Shown: positions 27,020 through 39,646, counted from the first letter of the stretch. The stretch is 64,000 bases of DNA from Mycetocola tolaasinivorans (GCF_003667565.1 NZ_RCUX01000012.1:1-64000); one strand, 5' to 3'. The notes: generated by a model from the sequence alone, not told the origin. Translations and numbers: made by a program.

Positions 27020-29032
27020 ATGAGCGCAGACGCCAAGAATTCCGAAACCGCTGGAACGCCCGCAGACGCACCGAATGCCGCGGCACAGGATGCCGCGGCG
27101 CTCGCCGAGGCTGCCCGTCGCGCCCAGGAGGAGGCCACCGCCGCGGTCGCCCGTGCACAGGAGGCACTGGCCGCCCTCGCGGCGGCAAACGCCCAGGCGG
27201 CACCCGTGATTCCCGCGGCCCCAGTGGAGCCGGCGGCTCAGGCAGAGCCCGCTCCCGCTGAATCCGCGCCCGCACCTCCGGCTCCCGAGGCCGAGGCCGA
27301 CGCTCCTGAACAGGCACCCGCGCCAGCAGCACAGGCTTCAGCGCCAGCGACCCCGCCAGCAACCCCGGCAGCGCAGGCCCCGCCAGCGCAGGCCCCGGGT
27401 GCCCCGCTCACCGCCGAGCAGGCGGAGGCTATTCGTGCCGGGTACACCCTGGAGGGTCCCGCGCTCGACATCGGTGCGCTGATGAACGGTGAGCCGGATC
27501 CCAGCGTGCAGGTGCGCATCCCGCTGGCCATGATGAACCGGCACGGACTCGTCGCCGGGGCCACCGGAACGGGCAAGACGCGCACGCTGCAGGGTCTTAC
27601 CGAGCAGCTCAGTGCGCACGGAGTGCCCGTGTTCGCCGCCGATATCAAGGGCGATCTCTCCGGTGTCGCGACTCCAGGTGAGGGCAACGAGAAGCTGCTG
27701 AAGCGCACCTCGGCCCTTGGGCAGGACTGGACGCCCGCGAGCTTCCCGGTGGAGTACTTCTCCCTCGGCGGTGTGGGCACCGGCGTGCCGATCCGGGCGA
27801 CGATCGCCGGCTTCGGCCCCACGCTGCTGTCCAAGGTGCTGGGCCTCAATCCCACCCAGGAGTCGAGCCTCGGGCTCGTGTTCCACTACGCGGATAAGGC
27901 CGGTCTTGCACTCCTGGATCTCTCGGATCTGCGCGCGGTCCTGACCTTTCTCGCGAGCGATGAGGGCAAGGCCGAGCTCAAGGATCTTGGTGGGCTCTCA
28001 GCCGCGACCGTCGGTGTGATCCTGCGCGAGCTCATCACCTTCGCCGACCGCGGGGCCGACCGCTTCTTCGGGGAGCCCGAGATCGACGCCGCCGAGTTCC
28101 TGCGGGTGGCGGCGGATGGCCGCGGCATCATCTCGCTGCTCGAGGTGCCCGGGGTGCAGGATCAGCCCGCCCTCTACTCGACGTTTCTCATGTGGCTGCT
28201 CGCCGAACTGTTCCACACCCTGCCCGAGGTCGGCGACCTGGACAAGCCCAAGCTCGTGTTCTTCTTCGATGAGGCGCACCTGCTCTTCACCGACGCCTCC
28301 AAGGACTTCCTCTCGCAGGTTGTCCAGACGGTGCGCCTGATCCGATCCAAGGGTGTGGGCATCTTCTTTGTGACCCAGACCCCGAAGGATGTTCCGGCCG
28401 ATGTCTTGGCCCAGCTCGGTTCACGGGTGCAGCACGCGCTCCGCGCCTTCACCCCCGACGACGCCAAGGCGTTGAAGGCCACCGTATCGACATACCCGAA
28501 GTCCGGATACGATCTCGCCGAGGTGCTGCAGGCCATGGGCACCGGTGAGGCCGTCGTCACCGTGATGAACGAGAAGGGTGCGCCCTCGCCGGTGGCTTGG
28601 ACCAGGCTGCGCGCGCCGCAGGGACGGATGGATCCCACCCCGACGCCGCAGATCGAGGCAGCCATCGCCGCCTCGCCCCTGCTCGCAAAATACGGTACGG
28701 CCATCGATCGCGAGTCTGCCCGCGAAATCCTCACCGCCCGTCTCGACGCTGCCCACGCCCAGGCCGAGGCCACCCAGGCGGCCGCGGATCAGGCCAAGAT
28801 CGACGCCGAATATGCGAAACAGCAGGCCGCGATCGACAAGGCGCAGGAGGCCGCCCGGAAGAAGGCCGACGCCGAATACGAGCGCCTCCTGAAAAAGACC
28901 GCCGGAACCGGACGATCCACCAAGGCGAGCCCGCCGAAGAACGTGCTGGAGGAGGTTCTGGGGTCGAAGGCGACAAAGAATCTCCTGACCGGCGTCGTCG
29001 AGGGAATCTTCGGCACGCGTCGGCGACGATAG
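27020..29032 (+). CDS. HerA-like ATPase/helicase (DUF853, YjgR-like)
   Basis: A 670-residue protein. Residues ~1-140 are a low-complexity Ala/Pro/Glu extension unlike the compact E. coli YjgR. The ATPase core follows, with Walker A GATGTGKT at 180-187, AADIKGDLSGVATPG, Walker B KLVFFFDEAHLLF and FFVTQTPKDVPADVLAQLGS, all typical of DUF853. A charged Ala/Lys/Glu coiled segment precedes the C-terminus KNLLTGVVEGIFGTRRRR. Relatives are HerA/FtsK-type hexameric motors of unclear role. The promoter appears leaderless. A 25-bp hairpin follows. Confidence 0.85.
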   Translation: MSADAKNSETAGTPADAPNAAAQDAAALAEAARRAQEEATAAVARAQEALAALAAANAQAAPVIPAAPVEPAAQAEPAPAESAPAPPAPEAEADAPEQAPAPAAQASAPATPPATPAAQAPPAQAPGAPLTAEQAEAIRAGYTLEGPALDIGALMNGEPDPSVQVRIPLAMMNRHGLVAGATGTGKTRTLQGLTEQLSAHGVPVFAADIKGDLSGVATPGEGNEKLLKRTSALGQDWTPASFPVEYFSLGGVGTGVPIRATIAGFGPTLLSKVLGLNPTQESSLGLVFHYADKAGLALLDLSDLRAVLTFLASDEGKAELKDLGGLSAATVGVILRELITFADRGADRFFGEPEIDAAEFLRVAADGRGIISLLEVPGVQDQPALYSTFLMWLLAELFHTLPEVGDLDKPKLVFFFDEAHLLFTDASKDFLSQVVQTVRLIRSKGVGIFFVTQTPKDVPADVLAQLGSRVQHALRAFTPDDAKALKATVSTYPKSGYDLAEVLQAMGTGEAVVTVMNEKGAPSPVAWTRLRAPQGRMDPTPTPQIEAAIAASPLLAKYGTAIDRESAREILTARLDAAHAQAEATQAAADQAKIDAEYAKQQAAIDKAQEAARKKADAEYERLLKKTAGTGRSTKASPPKNVLEEVLGSKATKNLLTGVVEGIFGTRRRR

Positions 29033-29046
29033 CGCACCGTAAACAG

Positions 29047-29103
29047 GGCACCGCCGAAAGCGGCCATCACGACTTGTCCGTGATGGCCGCTTTCGGCGGT
29101 GCC
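29047..29103. terminator. 25-bp perfect hairpin after HerA-like gene
   Basis: 29047-29071 is perfectly complementary to 29079-29103 with a seven-base loop. No T-run follows on either strand. The exceptional length suggests termination or protection of the 3' end, and insulation of the iron-regulated operon just downstream. Confidence 0.65.
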
Positions 29104-29149
29104 AAGAATCGGCGTAATTCCGGGCAAAACCAAACACGCGCACACCCGT

Positions 29150-29182
29150 TTGACATTTAATACTTAGGAAAGCCTAAACTAA
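29150..29182 (+). promoter_or_regulatory. promoter with DtxR/IdeR iron box
   Basis: A consensus TTGACA -35 lies at 29150-29155. A 19-base site at 29164-29182 (TTAGGAAAGCCTAAACTAA) matches 15 of 19 positions of the DtxR/IdeR consensus TTAGGTTAGGCTAACCTAA and covers the likely -10 (TAAACT, 29175-29180). Under iron sufficiency the repressor would block the siderophore-uptake operon. Confidence 0.8.
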
Positions 29183-29284
29183 TTTTGGATGAACCCTCAT
29201 CCGTACCGAAGACGAGGTGGGCGCGCGGTAGGGCGGTATTTGGCGTGCGCACAGACTCGTTTAACGTCGAGGAGATATCACAGC

Positions 29285-30268
29285 ATGCTTCGCACCAGAC
29301 TGACCACCACGGCCACGCTAGCCACGCTGGCCGCCCTGATCCTCACGGGCTGCACGGCGGCTCCCGGAGGAACGGCGGAATCGGCCACACCGGGTGCCTC
29401 CGCATCCACCGTCACCATCACCGACAACTTCGGCGAGATCACCGTTCCGGTGAAGCCGAGCCGCGTGGTTGCTCTCGACAACACCCTGTTCAAAACGCTC
29501 AACGACTGGAACATTGACCTGGTGGCCGCCCCCAAGGGGGTGATGGGCACCGCCTGGCCGAAGTACGTAGACAACAGCGACGTTCTCGATATCGGGAACC
29601 ACCGCGAGCCGGACCTCGAGAAGATCATCGAGGCCGACCCGGATCTGGTCCTCGGTGGCTATCGCTTTGGCAGCTACTACGAGGAGATCAAAAAGATGGT
29701 GCCCGCCACCATCGAGATCAACCCGCGCGCCGAGGAGGACGTCATCTCCGAGCTCAAGCGACAGACCGAAATCCTCGGCAGCATCTTTGATCGTCGGGAG
29801 GACGCCGCGAAACTCTCCGGCGGTCTGGACGGCGCGATCACCGAGGCTAAGACCGCCTCGGCCGGCATCGGCACGGTCCTCGCCGTGATCGTCTCGGGCG
29901 GCAAGATTGGCTATGTGGCACCGATCACCGGCCGCAGCCTCGGCCTGCTCTACCCCACGCTCGGTCTGACCCCGGCCATCGAGCAGGACGCCGAAAACAC
30001 CTCCCACGGAGACGATCTCAGCCCCGAGGCCATCGCCGCCGCCAACCCCGACTGGATCGTCGTGCTCGATCGCGACGGCGGATTCGGCGAGAGCGACTAC
30101 GTCCCCGCGAAGGACGTCCTCGAAAACGCCGAGGCGCTGAAGAACGTGACCGCGGTCACGAAGGGGCAGATCGTCTACGCCGACCCCTCGTTCTACCTCG
30201 ATGAGGGCATCCAGTCGTACACCCGACTGTTCACCGACCTGGGCACCGCCTTCTCCGCGGCGGCGTGA
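29285..30268 (+). CDS. Iron-siderophore ABC transporter substrate-binding lipoprotein
   Basis: A 327-residue periplasmic-binding-type protein anchored by lipobox LTGC (Cys23). The TITDNFGEITVPVKPSRVVALD start and the PDLEKIIEADPDLVLGGYRFG helix are typical of FatB/CeuE-like (catecholate or anguibactin class) binding proteins. ATG 29285 is set by GAGGAG about twelve bases upstream and the signal peptide; the frame is open further back without support. It is first in a four-gene coupled operon under an iron box. Confidence 0.9.
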   Translation: MLRTRLTTTATLATLAALILTGCTAAPGGTAESATPGASASTVTITDNFGEITVPVKPSRVVALDNTLFKTLNDWNIDLVAAPKGVMGTAWPKYVDNSDVLDIGNHREPDLEKIIEADPDLVLGGYRFGSYYEEIKKMVPATIEINPRAEEDVISELKRQTEILGSIFDRREDAAKLSGGLDGAITEAKTASAGIGTVLAVIVSGGKIGYVAPITGRSLGLLYPTLGLTPAIEQDAENTSHGDDLSPEAIAAANPDWIVVLDRDGGFGESDYVPAKDVLENAEALKNVTAVTKGQIVYADPSFYLDEGIQSYTRLFTDLGTAFSAAA

Positions 30269-31266
30269 GTCAGCCGCTGACCACTCAGCCCGCTCAGGCC
30301 CCGATGCGCAAACGTGCCCGGGGCCGGAACGGTGTGTTGCTGGGCGCGGCCACCCTGGTGGTGGCCGCGCTGATCGCGGTGTCCCTAAATGTGGGCGTCT
30401 ACGACATTCGCGGCGATGAGTTCGGCGCGGAAATGTTTTGGATCTCGCGGGTTCCGCGCACCGCGGCCCTCGTGCTCGCGGGCTCGGCGATGGCGGTTTC
30501 CGGGCTGATCATGCAGATGATCACCCGCAACCGATTCGTCGAGCCCGGCACCACCGGTACCACCCAGTGGGCCGCACTCGGACTGCTGCTCGTCACCCTG
30601 TGGGTGCCCGAGGCCACGCTCGGCACCCGCATGGTGGTGGCGAGCATCGCCGCCTTTGTGGGGGCGATGATCTTCCTGGCCATTCTGCAGCGCATCGCGT
30701 TGAGTTCCTCGCTCATCGTGCCGCTCGTGGGCATCATGCTCGGGGCCGTGGTGTCGGCGTTTACGACCTACCTCGCGCTCACCACCAACATGCTGCAGAT
30801 GCTCGGCACCTGGTTCATGGGCAGCTTTACCGGGGTGGTGCGCGGCCGATACGAGGTGCTGTGGATCGTCGGGATCATCGTCGTGATTGCGTACATCGTG
30901 GCCGATCGCTTTACGGTCGCGGGCCTCGGCCGAGACATCGCCACGAGCGTGGGGCTCAACCATCAGCGCACGCTCATCCTGGGTACCAGCCTGGTCGCGG
31001 TCTCCACCGGTGTGACCACCGTGGTGGTGGGATTTCTGCCGTTCCTGGGGCTCATCGTGCCGAACGTGGTGTCGATGATCCGGGGCGACAACCTGCGCTC
31101 GAATATCCCGTGGGTGTGCCTCGGCGGAATCGCGATCGTGGTGGTGTGTGACCTGATCGGTCGCCTGATTCGAATGCCGTTCGAGGTGCCCGCCTCAATG
31201 ATTCTCGGGGTGCTCGGATCCGCGGTGTTCATCGCCCTCGTCCTCGGGGTGCGGCGTCGTGGCTGA
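30265..31266 (+). CDS. Iron-siderophore ABC permease 1 (FecCD family)
   Basis: A 333-residue permease starting with GTG inside the upstream stop (GTGA). It has the FecCD signatures FWISRVPRTAALVLAGSAMA and VGFLPFLGLIVPNVVSMIRG and about nine or ten helices. It pairs with the following permease to import the ferric-siderophore complex. Confidence 0.9.
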   Translation: MSQPLTTQPAQAPMRKRARGRNGVLLGAATLVVAALIAVSLNVGVYDIRGDEFGAEMFWISRVPRTAALVLAGSAMAVSGLIMQMITRNRFVEPGTTGTTQWAALGLLLVTLWVPEATLGTRMVVASIAAFVGAMIFLAILQRIALSSSLIVPLVGIMLGAVVSAFTTYLALTTNMLQMLGTWFMGSFTGVVRGRYEVLWIVGIIVVIAYIVADRFTVAGLGRDIATSVGLNHQRTLILGTSLVAVSTGVTTVVVGFLPFLGLIVPNVVSMIRGDNLRSNIPWVCLGGIAIVVVCDLIGRLIRMPFEVPASMILGVLGSAVFIALVLGVRRRG

Positions 31267-32257
31267 GCCGCGGGTGCTCGAAGCCTCTCGAGAGGCGCGG
31301 GTCTGGCCGCGGTTTGTGATCCTCGGGGTGGTGGCCGCGGTGTGTGCGCTCGGCGTCCTGACCTGGGGGATCGGGCCCGAACCCGGCAGCCGCGGATTCT
31401 GGCTCGTCGTGGAGCGCCGCGGCATCACGGTGGCCACGATGATCGTGGTGGCCGCGGCGCAGTCGGTGGCCACGGTGCTGTTTCACACGGCGACCAGCAA
31501 TCGTATCCTGACCCCGTCGATCATGGGCTTCGAGGCGCTGTACGTGGTGATGCAGACGGCCCTGGTGTTCTTCTGGGGCGCGCAGAGTCTCGCGGCCACC
31601 GATGGCCTGCTCAAGGTGGCGCTGCAGAGTGCGCTCATGGTGGTCTTCGCGACCCTGCTCTACCGCTGGCTCTTCTCGGGCCGGTTGGGTAACCTGCACA
31701 CGATGCTGCTGGTGGGGGTGATCCTCGGGATGGGTTTCGCCTCGGTGGCCACGTTTATGCAGCGCATGCTGACGCCCAGCGAGTTCGACGTGCTGTCCGC
31801 GCGGCTGTTTGGCAACATGTCGAACTCCAACCCCGAGTACATTCCCTGGGCGACGCTCGTAATCGGTGCGGTGATCGCGATCGTCTGGGTCAAACGGCAC
31901 CGCCTGGACGTGCTCGCACTCGGCCGCGAGACCGCCACCAACCTCGGGCTCAACTTCCGCGGGGAGGTCACCCAGCTGCTGGTGATCACCGCGGTGCTGA
32001 TCTCGATCTCGACCACGATGGTGGGCCCGCTCACCTTCTTCGGTTTCATCGTGGCGACCCTCGCGTATCAGCTCACCGGTTCGTCCCGGCACGCCCATGT
32101 GCTGCCGTTCGCATTCCTCCTCGGCCTCATCACGCTGCTCGGCGGATACTTCATTCTCCGCCACGTGTTCTCCGCCGCCGGGGTGCTGTCGGTGCTCATC
32201 GAGTTTGTGGGCGGCCTGTTCTTCCTGATCTTCCTGTTGCGAAAGGGGCGGCTATGA
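31259..32257 (+). CDS. Iron-siderophore ABC permease 2 (FecCD family)
   Basis: A 332-residue permease with a GTG start eight bases inside the preceding gene, so translation is coupled. ERRGITVATMIVVAAAQSVA, TSNRILTPSIMGFEALYVV and GPLTFFGFIVATLAYQLTG are FecCD features resembling FatC-type subunits. The sequence divergence from permease 1 indicates a heterodimeric channel. Confidence 0.9.
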   Translation: MAEPRVLEASREARVWPRFVILGVVAAVCALGVLTWGIGPEPGSRGFWLVVERRGITVATMIVVAAAQSVATVLFHTATSNRILTPSIMGFEALYVVMQTALVFFWGAQSLAATDGLLKVALQSALMVVFATLLYRWLFSGRLGNLHTMLLVGVILGMGFASVATFMQRMLTPSEFDVLSARLFGNMSNSNPEYIPWATLVIGAVIAIVWVKRHRLDVLALGRETATNLGLNFRGEVTQLLVITAVLISISTTMVGPLTFFGFIVATLAYQLTGSSRHAHVLPFAFLLGLITLLGGYFILRHVFSAAGVLSVLIEFVGGLFFLIFLLRKGRL

Positions 32258-33012
32258 TTTCGCTCTCCGATGTGTCCAAGAGCTATGCCGGCAGGCGGGT
32301 GCTGGGGCCGATATCGCTCGAGTTGCCCGCGGGCGGGATCACCGCGCTGGTGGGGCCAAACGGCGCCGGAAAGTCGACCCTGCTGACGATCATGGGGCGA
32401 CTTCTCGACCCCGACACCGGCAGCGTGGTGGTGGGCGGTGCGGACGTGGCGACCACCCCGAGCCGCGAGCTCGCAAAGATCCTCTCGATCCTGCGGCAGG
32501 AAAACCACTTCATTACCCGACTGACGGTGGCCCAGCTGGTGGCCTTTGGCCGTTTCCCGCACTCGCGCGGGAGGCTCACCGCCGAGGATCACGCGCACGT
32601 CGAGCGGGCGCTCGACTTTCTGGGCCTGGGTGATCTGCGTGATCGCTTCCTCGACGAGCTCTCGGGAGGCCAGCGGCAGCGCGCGTATGTGGCGATGGTG
32701 CTCGCGCAGGACACTCGCTACATCCTGCTGGACGAGCCGCTCAACAACCTCGACATTCACCACGCGGTCTCGATGATGCGCCAGCTGCGCCGCGCGGCCG
32801 ATGAGCTGGGGAAGACGTTTGTGATCGTGATCCACGACATTAACTTTGCCTCGGCCTATGCCGACCGCATCGTCGCACTGCGCGATGGCGAGCTGGTGAG
32901 CGTGGGGACGCCCGCGGAAATCATGCGTGACGATGTGCTGGGTGCGCTCTTTGACACCGAGGTGCGGGTGCGCAGTGACGGGCCGTACCCGCTCGCCGTC
33001 TACTACCGCTAG
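32254..33012 (+). CDS. Iron-siderophore ABC transporter ATPase
   Basis: A 252-residue FecE/FepC-type ATPase with ATGA overlap to permease 2. Walker A GPNGAGKST is at about 34-42, signature LSGGQRQR near 137, Walker B YILLDEPLNNLD, and the switch histidine in VIVIHDINFA. All motifs are intact, completing the importer. The Q-loop region LRQENHFITRLTVAQLV is typical of the iron-chelate group. Confidence 0.92.
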   Translation: MISLSDVSKSYAGRRVLGPISLELPAGGITALVGPNGAGKSTLLTIMGRLLDPDTGSVVVGGADVATTPSRELAKILSILRQENHFITRLTVAQLVAFGRFPHSRGRLTAEDHAHVERALDFLGLGDLRDRFLDELSGGQRQRAYVAMVLAQDTRYILLDEPLNNLDIHHAVSMMRQLRRAADELGKTFVIVIHDINFASAYADRIVALRDGELVSVGTPAEIMRDDVLGALFDTEVRVRSDGPYPLAVYYR

Positions 33013-33048
33013 CGCTACGCCAGGTGAGCCCGAACGCTAGCGCTACGC
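33007..33048. repeat. 14-bp direct repeat spanning two convergent stop codons
   Basis: CGCTAGCGCTACGC occurs at 33007-33020 and 33035-33048. The first copy contains the stop of the siderophore ATPase and the second the stop of the opposite-strand membrane protein gene. There is no obvious terminator in between. Confidence 0.5.
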
Positions 33049-33588
33049 AAGGCGGAAGGGACTGCGCTCGTACCAGTAGAGGAGGTCAGAGTGGTTGCGC
33101 TGCAGCTCGTCGAGTGTGAAGGGGTGCGTGGGTCGGGTGCACTCGCCGGGCAGGGCGGCCGAGAACCGGTCGATCTTTCCGCGTGACCAGTACTCCCCAC
33201 GCATGCGGCAGAACAGCCGATCGTCGGTGTCGAGCACAAAGAGCTGCGGGGTGGTGCGGGAGGCGAGGGCGCGGTGGAGGTCGAGAACGACGTGGCTGCC
33301 GATCCGTTCGGTGGGGAGGAAGCTCACCCGGCCGAGGAAACCGCGCTCGTGCAGGCCGTCCTCATCGAGCCAGATGGTGGTACGGACAAAGCGGACACCG
33401 GCGAGGCCACCCAGGAGCAACAACCCGATGTGCACCAGGAGCACGGTGAGCACCTCACCGGAGTTGCCGGCGAGGCCGTAGAGCAGCACGAAGAAGGGCA
33501 GCATGACCACGGCGTAGACCAGATAGGCACGCCAGAATGACCGACGATCCGGGTGACCCACGAGGGGAAGCGTGGTGTGCTCGGGCAT
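33043..33588 (-). CDS. small membrane protein of unknown function
   Basis: A 181-residue protein with two hydrophobic segments (AYLVYAVVMLPFFVLLYGLA and VLTVLLVHIGLLLLGGLAG) followed by a soluble domain of about 110 residues that resembles PH-like domains of actinobacterial membrane proteins (TIWLDEDGLHERGFLGRVSF, PQLFVLDTDDRLFCRMRGE). The start at 33588 has ACGGAGA upstream; an ORF open to 33615 is longer but unsupported. Convergent with the siderophore operon. Function unknown. Confidence 0.65.
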   Translation of the reverse strand: MPEHTTLPLVGHPDRRSFWRAYLVYAVVMLPFFVLLYGLAGNSGEVLTVLLVHIGLLLLGGLAGVRFVRTTIWLDEDGLHERGFLGRVSFLPTERIGSHVVLDLHRALASRTTPQLFVLDTDDRLFCRMRGEYWSRGKIDRFSAALPGECTRPTHPFTLDELQRNHSDLLYWYERSPFRLA

Positions 33589-33649
33589 GATTCTCCGTTC
33601 TCTGCCCTCACACACTAACCGTTTCGTGGGCCGGTGCGGAATCCTCGAG

Positions 33650-34504
33650 TTAGCCGGCCTTGACCGCCTGCAGCGTATAGGTCAGTGGAAGGCGCTCGTT
33701 GTGCTCGGTGAGTGCCCACTCCCCGTCGCCAATATGGTGCATGCGGCCGGGGAGGGCCTCCCAGGGCACGCTGCGGTGCTCCTCGAGGCCGGTGATGGTG
33801 AGCCCCTCGGCCAGCAGCGCGCCGATGATCTCGCCGAGCCCGTGATTCCAATCGTGGGTGAGGGTCGCGGTGAGCGGGGTGTCGGTCTCGACATAGGTGC
33901 TGTCGTCGTCCCAGACGCTGGGTTCGGGCTGCTCGAAGTAGGGGTAGCCCACCACGAGGCCCTCGCTGCGGGTTTCATCGATGGCCCAGAGCATGGGGTG
34001 TCCCTCGCGGATGAAGAGGCGGCCGCCGGGGGCCAACAGGGTGGCGACGGTGTGTGCCCAGGCGCGGATATCGGGCAGCCAGCACAGTGCACCAATACCG
34101 GTGTAGACGAGATCAAACACCTCGGTTCCCAGCACCTCGGTGGCGCGGTAGACATCGGATTCCACGAAGGTGGCGTCGACGCCCGCGCGGGCGGCGATGT
34201 CCCGGGCACCGGCGATCGAGGCGGGGGAGAGGTCGAGGCCGGTGACCGAGACGGCACCGAGGCGTGCGAGCGAGATGGTGTCGGTGCCGATGTGGCACTG
34301 CAGGTGCACGGTGCGCAGGCCGGTGATGTCACCGAGGCGTGCGCGATCGTAGGCAACAACCTCGGATAGCCGCGTGGGGTCGCCGATCAGGGCGTTCACG
34401 GCGTAGCCCGGAGAGTCGATGTGCAGCGGTGCGCGGGCGTCCCAGTTGGCACGGTTGATATCGCGTGACTCATCGGTGAGCGGTGAGGGCGTGGAATCGG
34501 TCAT
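33650..34504 (-). CDS. class I SAM-dependent methyltransferase
   Basis: A 284-residue methyltransferase. RTVHLQCHIGTDTISLARLG is an unusual motif I (GxGxG replaced by QCHIGTD) shared by a family of uncharacterised methyltransferases, followed by VTGLDLSPASIAGARDIAARA and FDLVYTGIGALCWLPDIRAW. AAGGAGCC precedes the ATG. It is transcribed away from the surface-protein gene. Substrate unknown. Confidence 0.82.
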   Translation of the reverse strand: MTDSTPSPLTDESRDINRANWDARAPLHIDSPGYAVNALIGDPTRLSEVVAYDRARLGDITGLRTVHLQCHIGTDTISLARLGAVSVTGLDLSPASIAGARDIAARAGVDATFVESDVYRATEVLGTEVFDLVYTGIGALCWLPDIRAWAHTVATLLAPGGRLFIREGHPMLWAIDETRSEGLVVGYPYFEQPEPSVWDDDSTYVETDTPLTATLTHDWNHGLGEIIGALLAEGLTITGLEEHRSVPWEALPGRMHHIGDGEWALTEHNERLPLTYTLQAVKAG

Positions 34505-34764
34505 GCTGGCTCCTTATTCGAGAAGGGTGCTCGGCAGCCGAGCCTTCCAGCCTAGCGGAGGGGATGCGCGTCGTGACGCCCTTTCGGACACGGGGTGAGG
34601 AGAGGGGGTGGCCGCCCCTCACCCCGGGGTGGAATCTCAGGTGAGATCACAGGTTTTATGTGAATCGATCTTCCGGTGCCCAATTAACTGAGTGTGGGCT
34701 GGGTGGGATCTGCGTGTTTTGACGATGCCCATGCCCGTTCATATACGCACTTATGGAGGCAAAA

Positions 34765-37956
<3,192 letters not shown>

Positions 37957-38007
37957 GTGAGTCGTCCGGGTGCGAGCGCTTGGAGGTCGCATCCGTATAT
38001 CTCACAC

Positions 38008-38041
38008 GTCGGGCCGCTCATCACTGGTGGGCGGCCCGACG
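38008..38041. terminator. hairpin between convergent surface-protein and LuxR genes
   Basis: CGTCGGGCCGC (38008-38018) pairs perfectly with GCGGCCCGACG (38031-38041), between two convergent stops. Confidence 0.65.
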
Positions 38042-38062
38042 CGTGCGTGCGCGGGGTGGCAG

Positions 38063-39646
38063 CTATCCGGTCACCGGTGTCGGCGCGGCCGTTTCGGTGA
38101 CCCCGGAACCCGCACGATGGCGAGCGACCCGCACGGCCTCCTCACGGGTGGTCACACCGAGCTTGCGATACAGGCTGCGCAGGTGTGACTTCAGCGTATT
38201 GATGGAGACGTGCATGCCGGCGGCGATTTCGGGCAGCGTGGCCTCGGCGCTGAGGAGACCGAGCACGTCATTCTCCCGCGCCGTGAGCCGAGAACTGCGG
38301 CCATAGGGGTAGGCAAGCAGGCTGAGGGTCGGCGGAGTCCGAAGGAGCTCCTGGATCGCCCGCCGCGTGGCTGGGTCGGCCTCACCGGGTGCGCTGGGGG
38401 CGGACCGGAACTGGATCAGCTCCGCTGCCTCACGAATTGCGGTTTCCGCTGCGGGGGAGCCCATCTGCCCGAGAGCCGAAGCACGCAGCACGGCCCAGCG
38501 GGTGTGCAGGGATGCCCCCGCCTCGGTGTCGCGCGCGGCCTCGCGGGTGAGACGGTCGAGCGCGGCTCGCGGGTTTCCCTCTAACAGGCTCAGCCGCACC
38601 CTGCTGGTTGCGAGGAGTGGGTGCTCTTCCGGTAGACCGGTACGCTCCAGAATTCGATGGGCCGCGGGGAGGTTCCCCACGAGCTGATAGAGATCGGCGA
38701 GGTCGGCGCGCAGCAGCATCCCGGCCGCGGACTCGGGCCCCGCCAGTCGGGCACGCGAGGAGAGCTCACGTTCGACAAACAGGATGGCCGGGCCGGAGAC
38801 CCCGCGGTGAAGTGCGGCTCGGGCGCGCACGTGCACTTCGAGCCACCAAAACCCGGTGTCCGAAACGCGGCAGCCGATGGCGTCTAGGACGCGTCCGGTG
38901 GCCACATCATCCGCGTGCTCGATGGCGATGAGGCCTTCGGCGAGAAGCCCCGTCATCGGGTAGCGATTCGAGGGCACGTGCCGAGTGGGGGTCTCCTTCC
39001 GCGCCAGGTCAAGCCAGTGCTGGGCCTCGGAAAACTCATGCATGAGGGCGAGGCACAGGGCGAGATGCTCGGCCGCGATCGGCGCAACGGGATGGGGCAT
39101 TACGTGTGTCGCCCAGCGCCAGGACTCCGAGAAACACTCGCGCGCTCGCCGCAGGTGTCCGGTGAGGAGGAACGCGATCCCGTTGAGGAGCAGGACGGAG
39201 GGAAGTACGTCGTCGAAACCGCTCGTTTCGGTTGTCGTGTGGATGAGTCGTTCCGCCTCATCCGCGAGCTGTGCCGCGCGCAGGAACTGCCCCGCGGCGT
39301 GCGCCTGACGCATACGCGTGGTGAGGACGCCGAGGAGGTCCCGGGTCTCGGGCCGCGGCGTTTGCTCTACCCAGTGCTCAAAGCGTCTCTGGGCCTCCGC
39401 ATGAACCGCGATGTACCCGAGTTTGCCACTGCGCGCGATCGCAGCGGACATCAGGTAGCGGGGATGCTCGTTCAGCCAACCGTCGGGCACGTGCTGCCAC
39501 AGATCGTGCACGACGTCGGGATCGGTGACGGAGAGCGCAAAAAATGAGTGGTCGACAATGGGCGCGAGATCATCCCAGCTCTCGTCGGCGATGATCCGTG
39601 TGATTTCGGACAGCACGGCTTCACGGCGGTCCCCCCAGTACAACAT
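38063..39646 (-). CDS. LuxR-family transcriptional regulator
   Basis: A 527-residue protein. The last ~65 residues are a LuxR-type helix-turn-helix (LTARENDVLGLLSAEATLPE, then HVSINTLKSHLRSLYRKLGV). The rest is helical and repeat-like, resembling the TPR-type sensor part of MalT-like regulators, but the N-terminal ATPase with Walker motifs is missing. A TAGGAT hexamer lies exactly six bases before the ATG, so the gene is probably leaderless. Facing the surface-protein gene, it may control it, but this is only positional. Confidence 0.8.
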   Translation of the reverse strand: MLYWGDRREAVLSEITRIIADESWDDLAPIVDHSFFALSVTDPDVVHDLWQHVPDGWLNEHPRYLMSAAIARSGKLGYIAVHAEAQRRFEHWVEQTPRPETRDLLGVLTTRMRQAHAAGQFLRAAQLADEAERLIHTTTETSGFDDVLPSVLLLNGIAFLLTGHLRRARECFSESWRWATHVMPHPVAPIAAEHLALCLALMHEFSEAQHWLDLARKETPTRHVPSNRYPMTGLLAEGLIAIEHADDVATGRVLDAIGCRVSDTGFWWLEVHVRARAALHRGVSGPAILFVERELSSRARLAGPESAAGMLLRADLADLYQLVGNLPAAHRILERTGLPEEHPLLATSRVRLSLLEGNPRAALDRLTREAARDTEAGASLHTRWAVLRASALGQMGSPAAETAIREAAELIQFRSAPSAPGEADPATRRAIQELLRTPPTLSLLAYPYGRSSRLTARENDVLGLLSAEATLPEIAAGMHVSINTLKSHLRSLYRKLGVTTREEAVRVARHRAGSGVTETAAPTPVTG

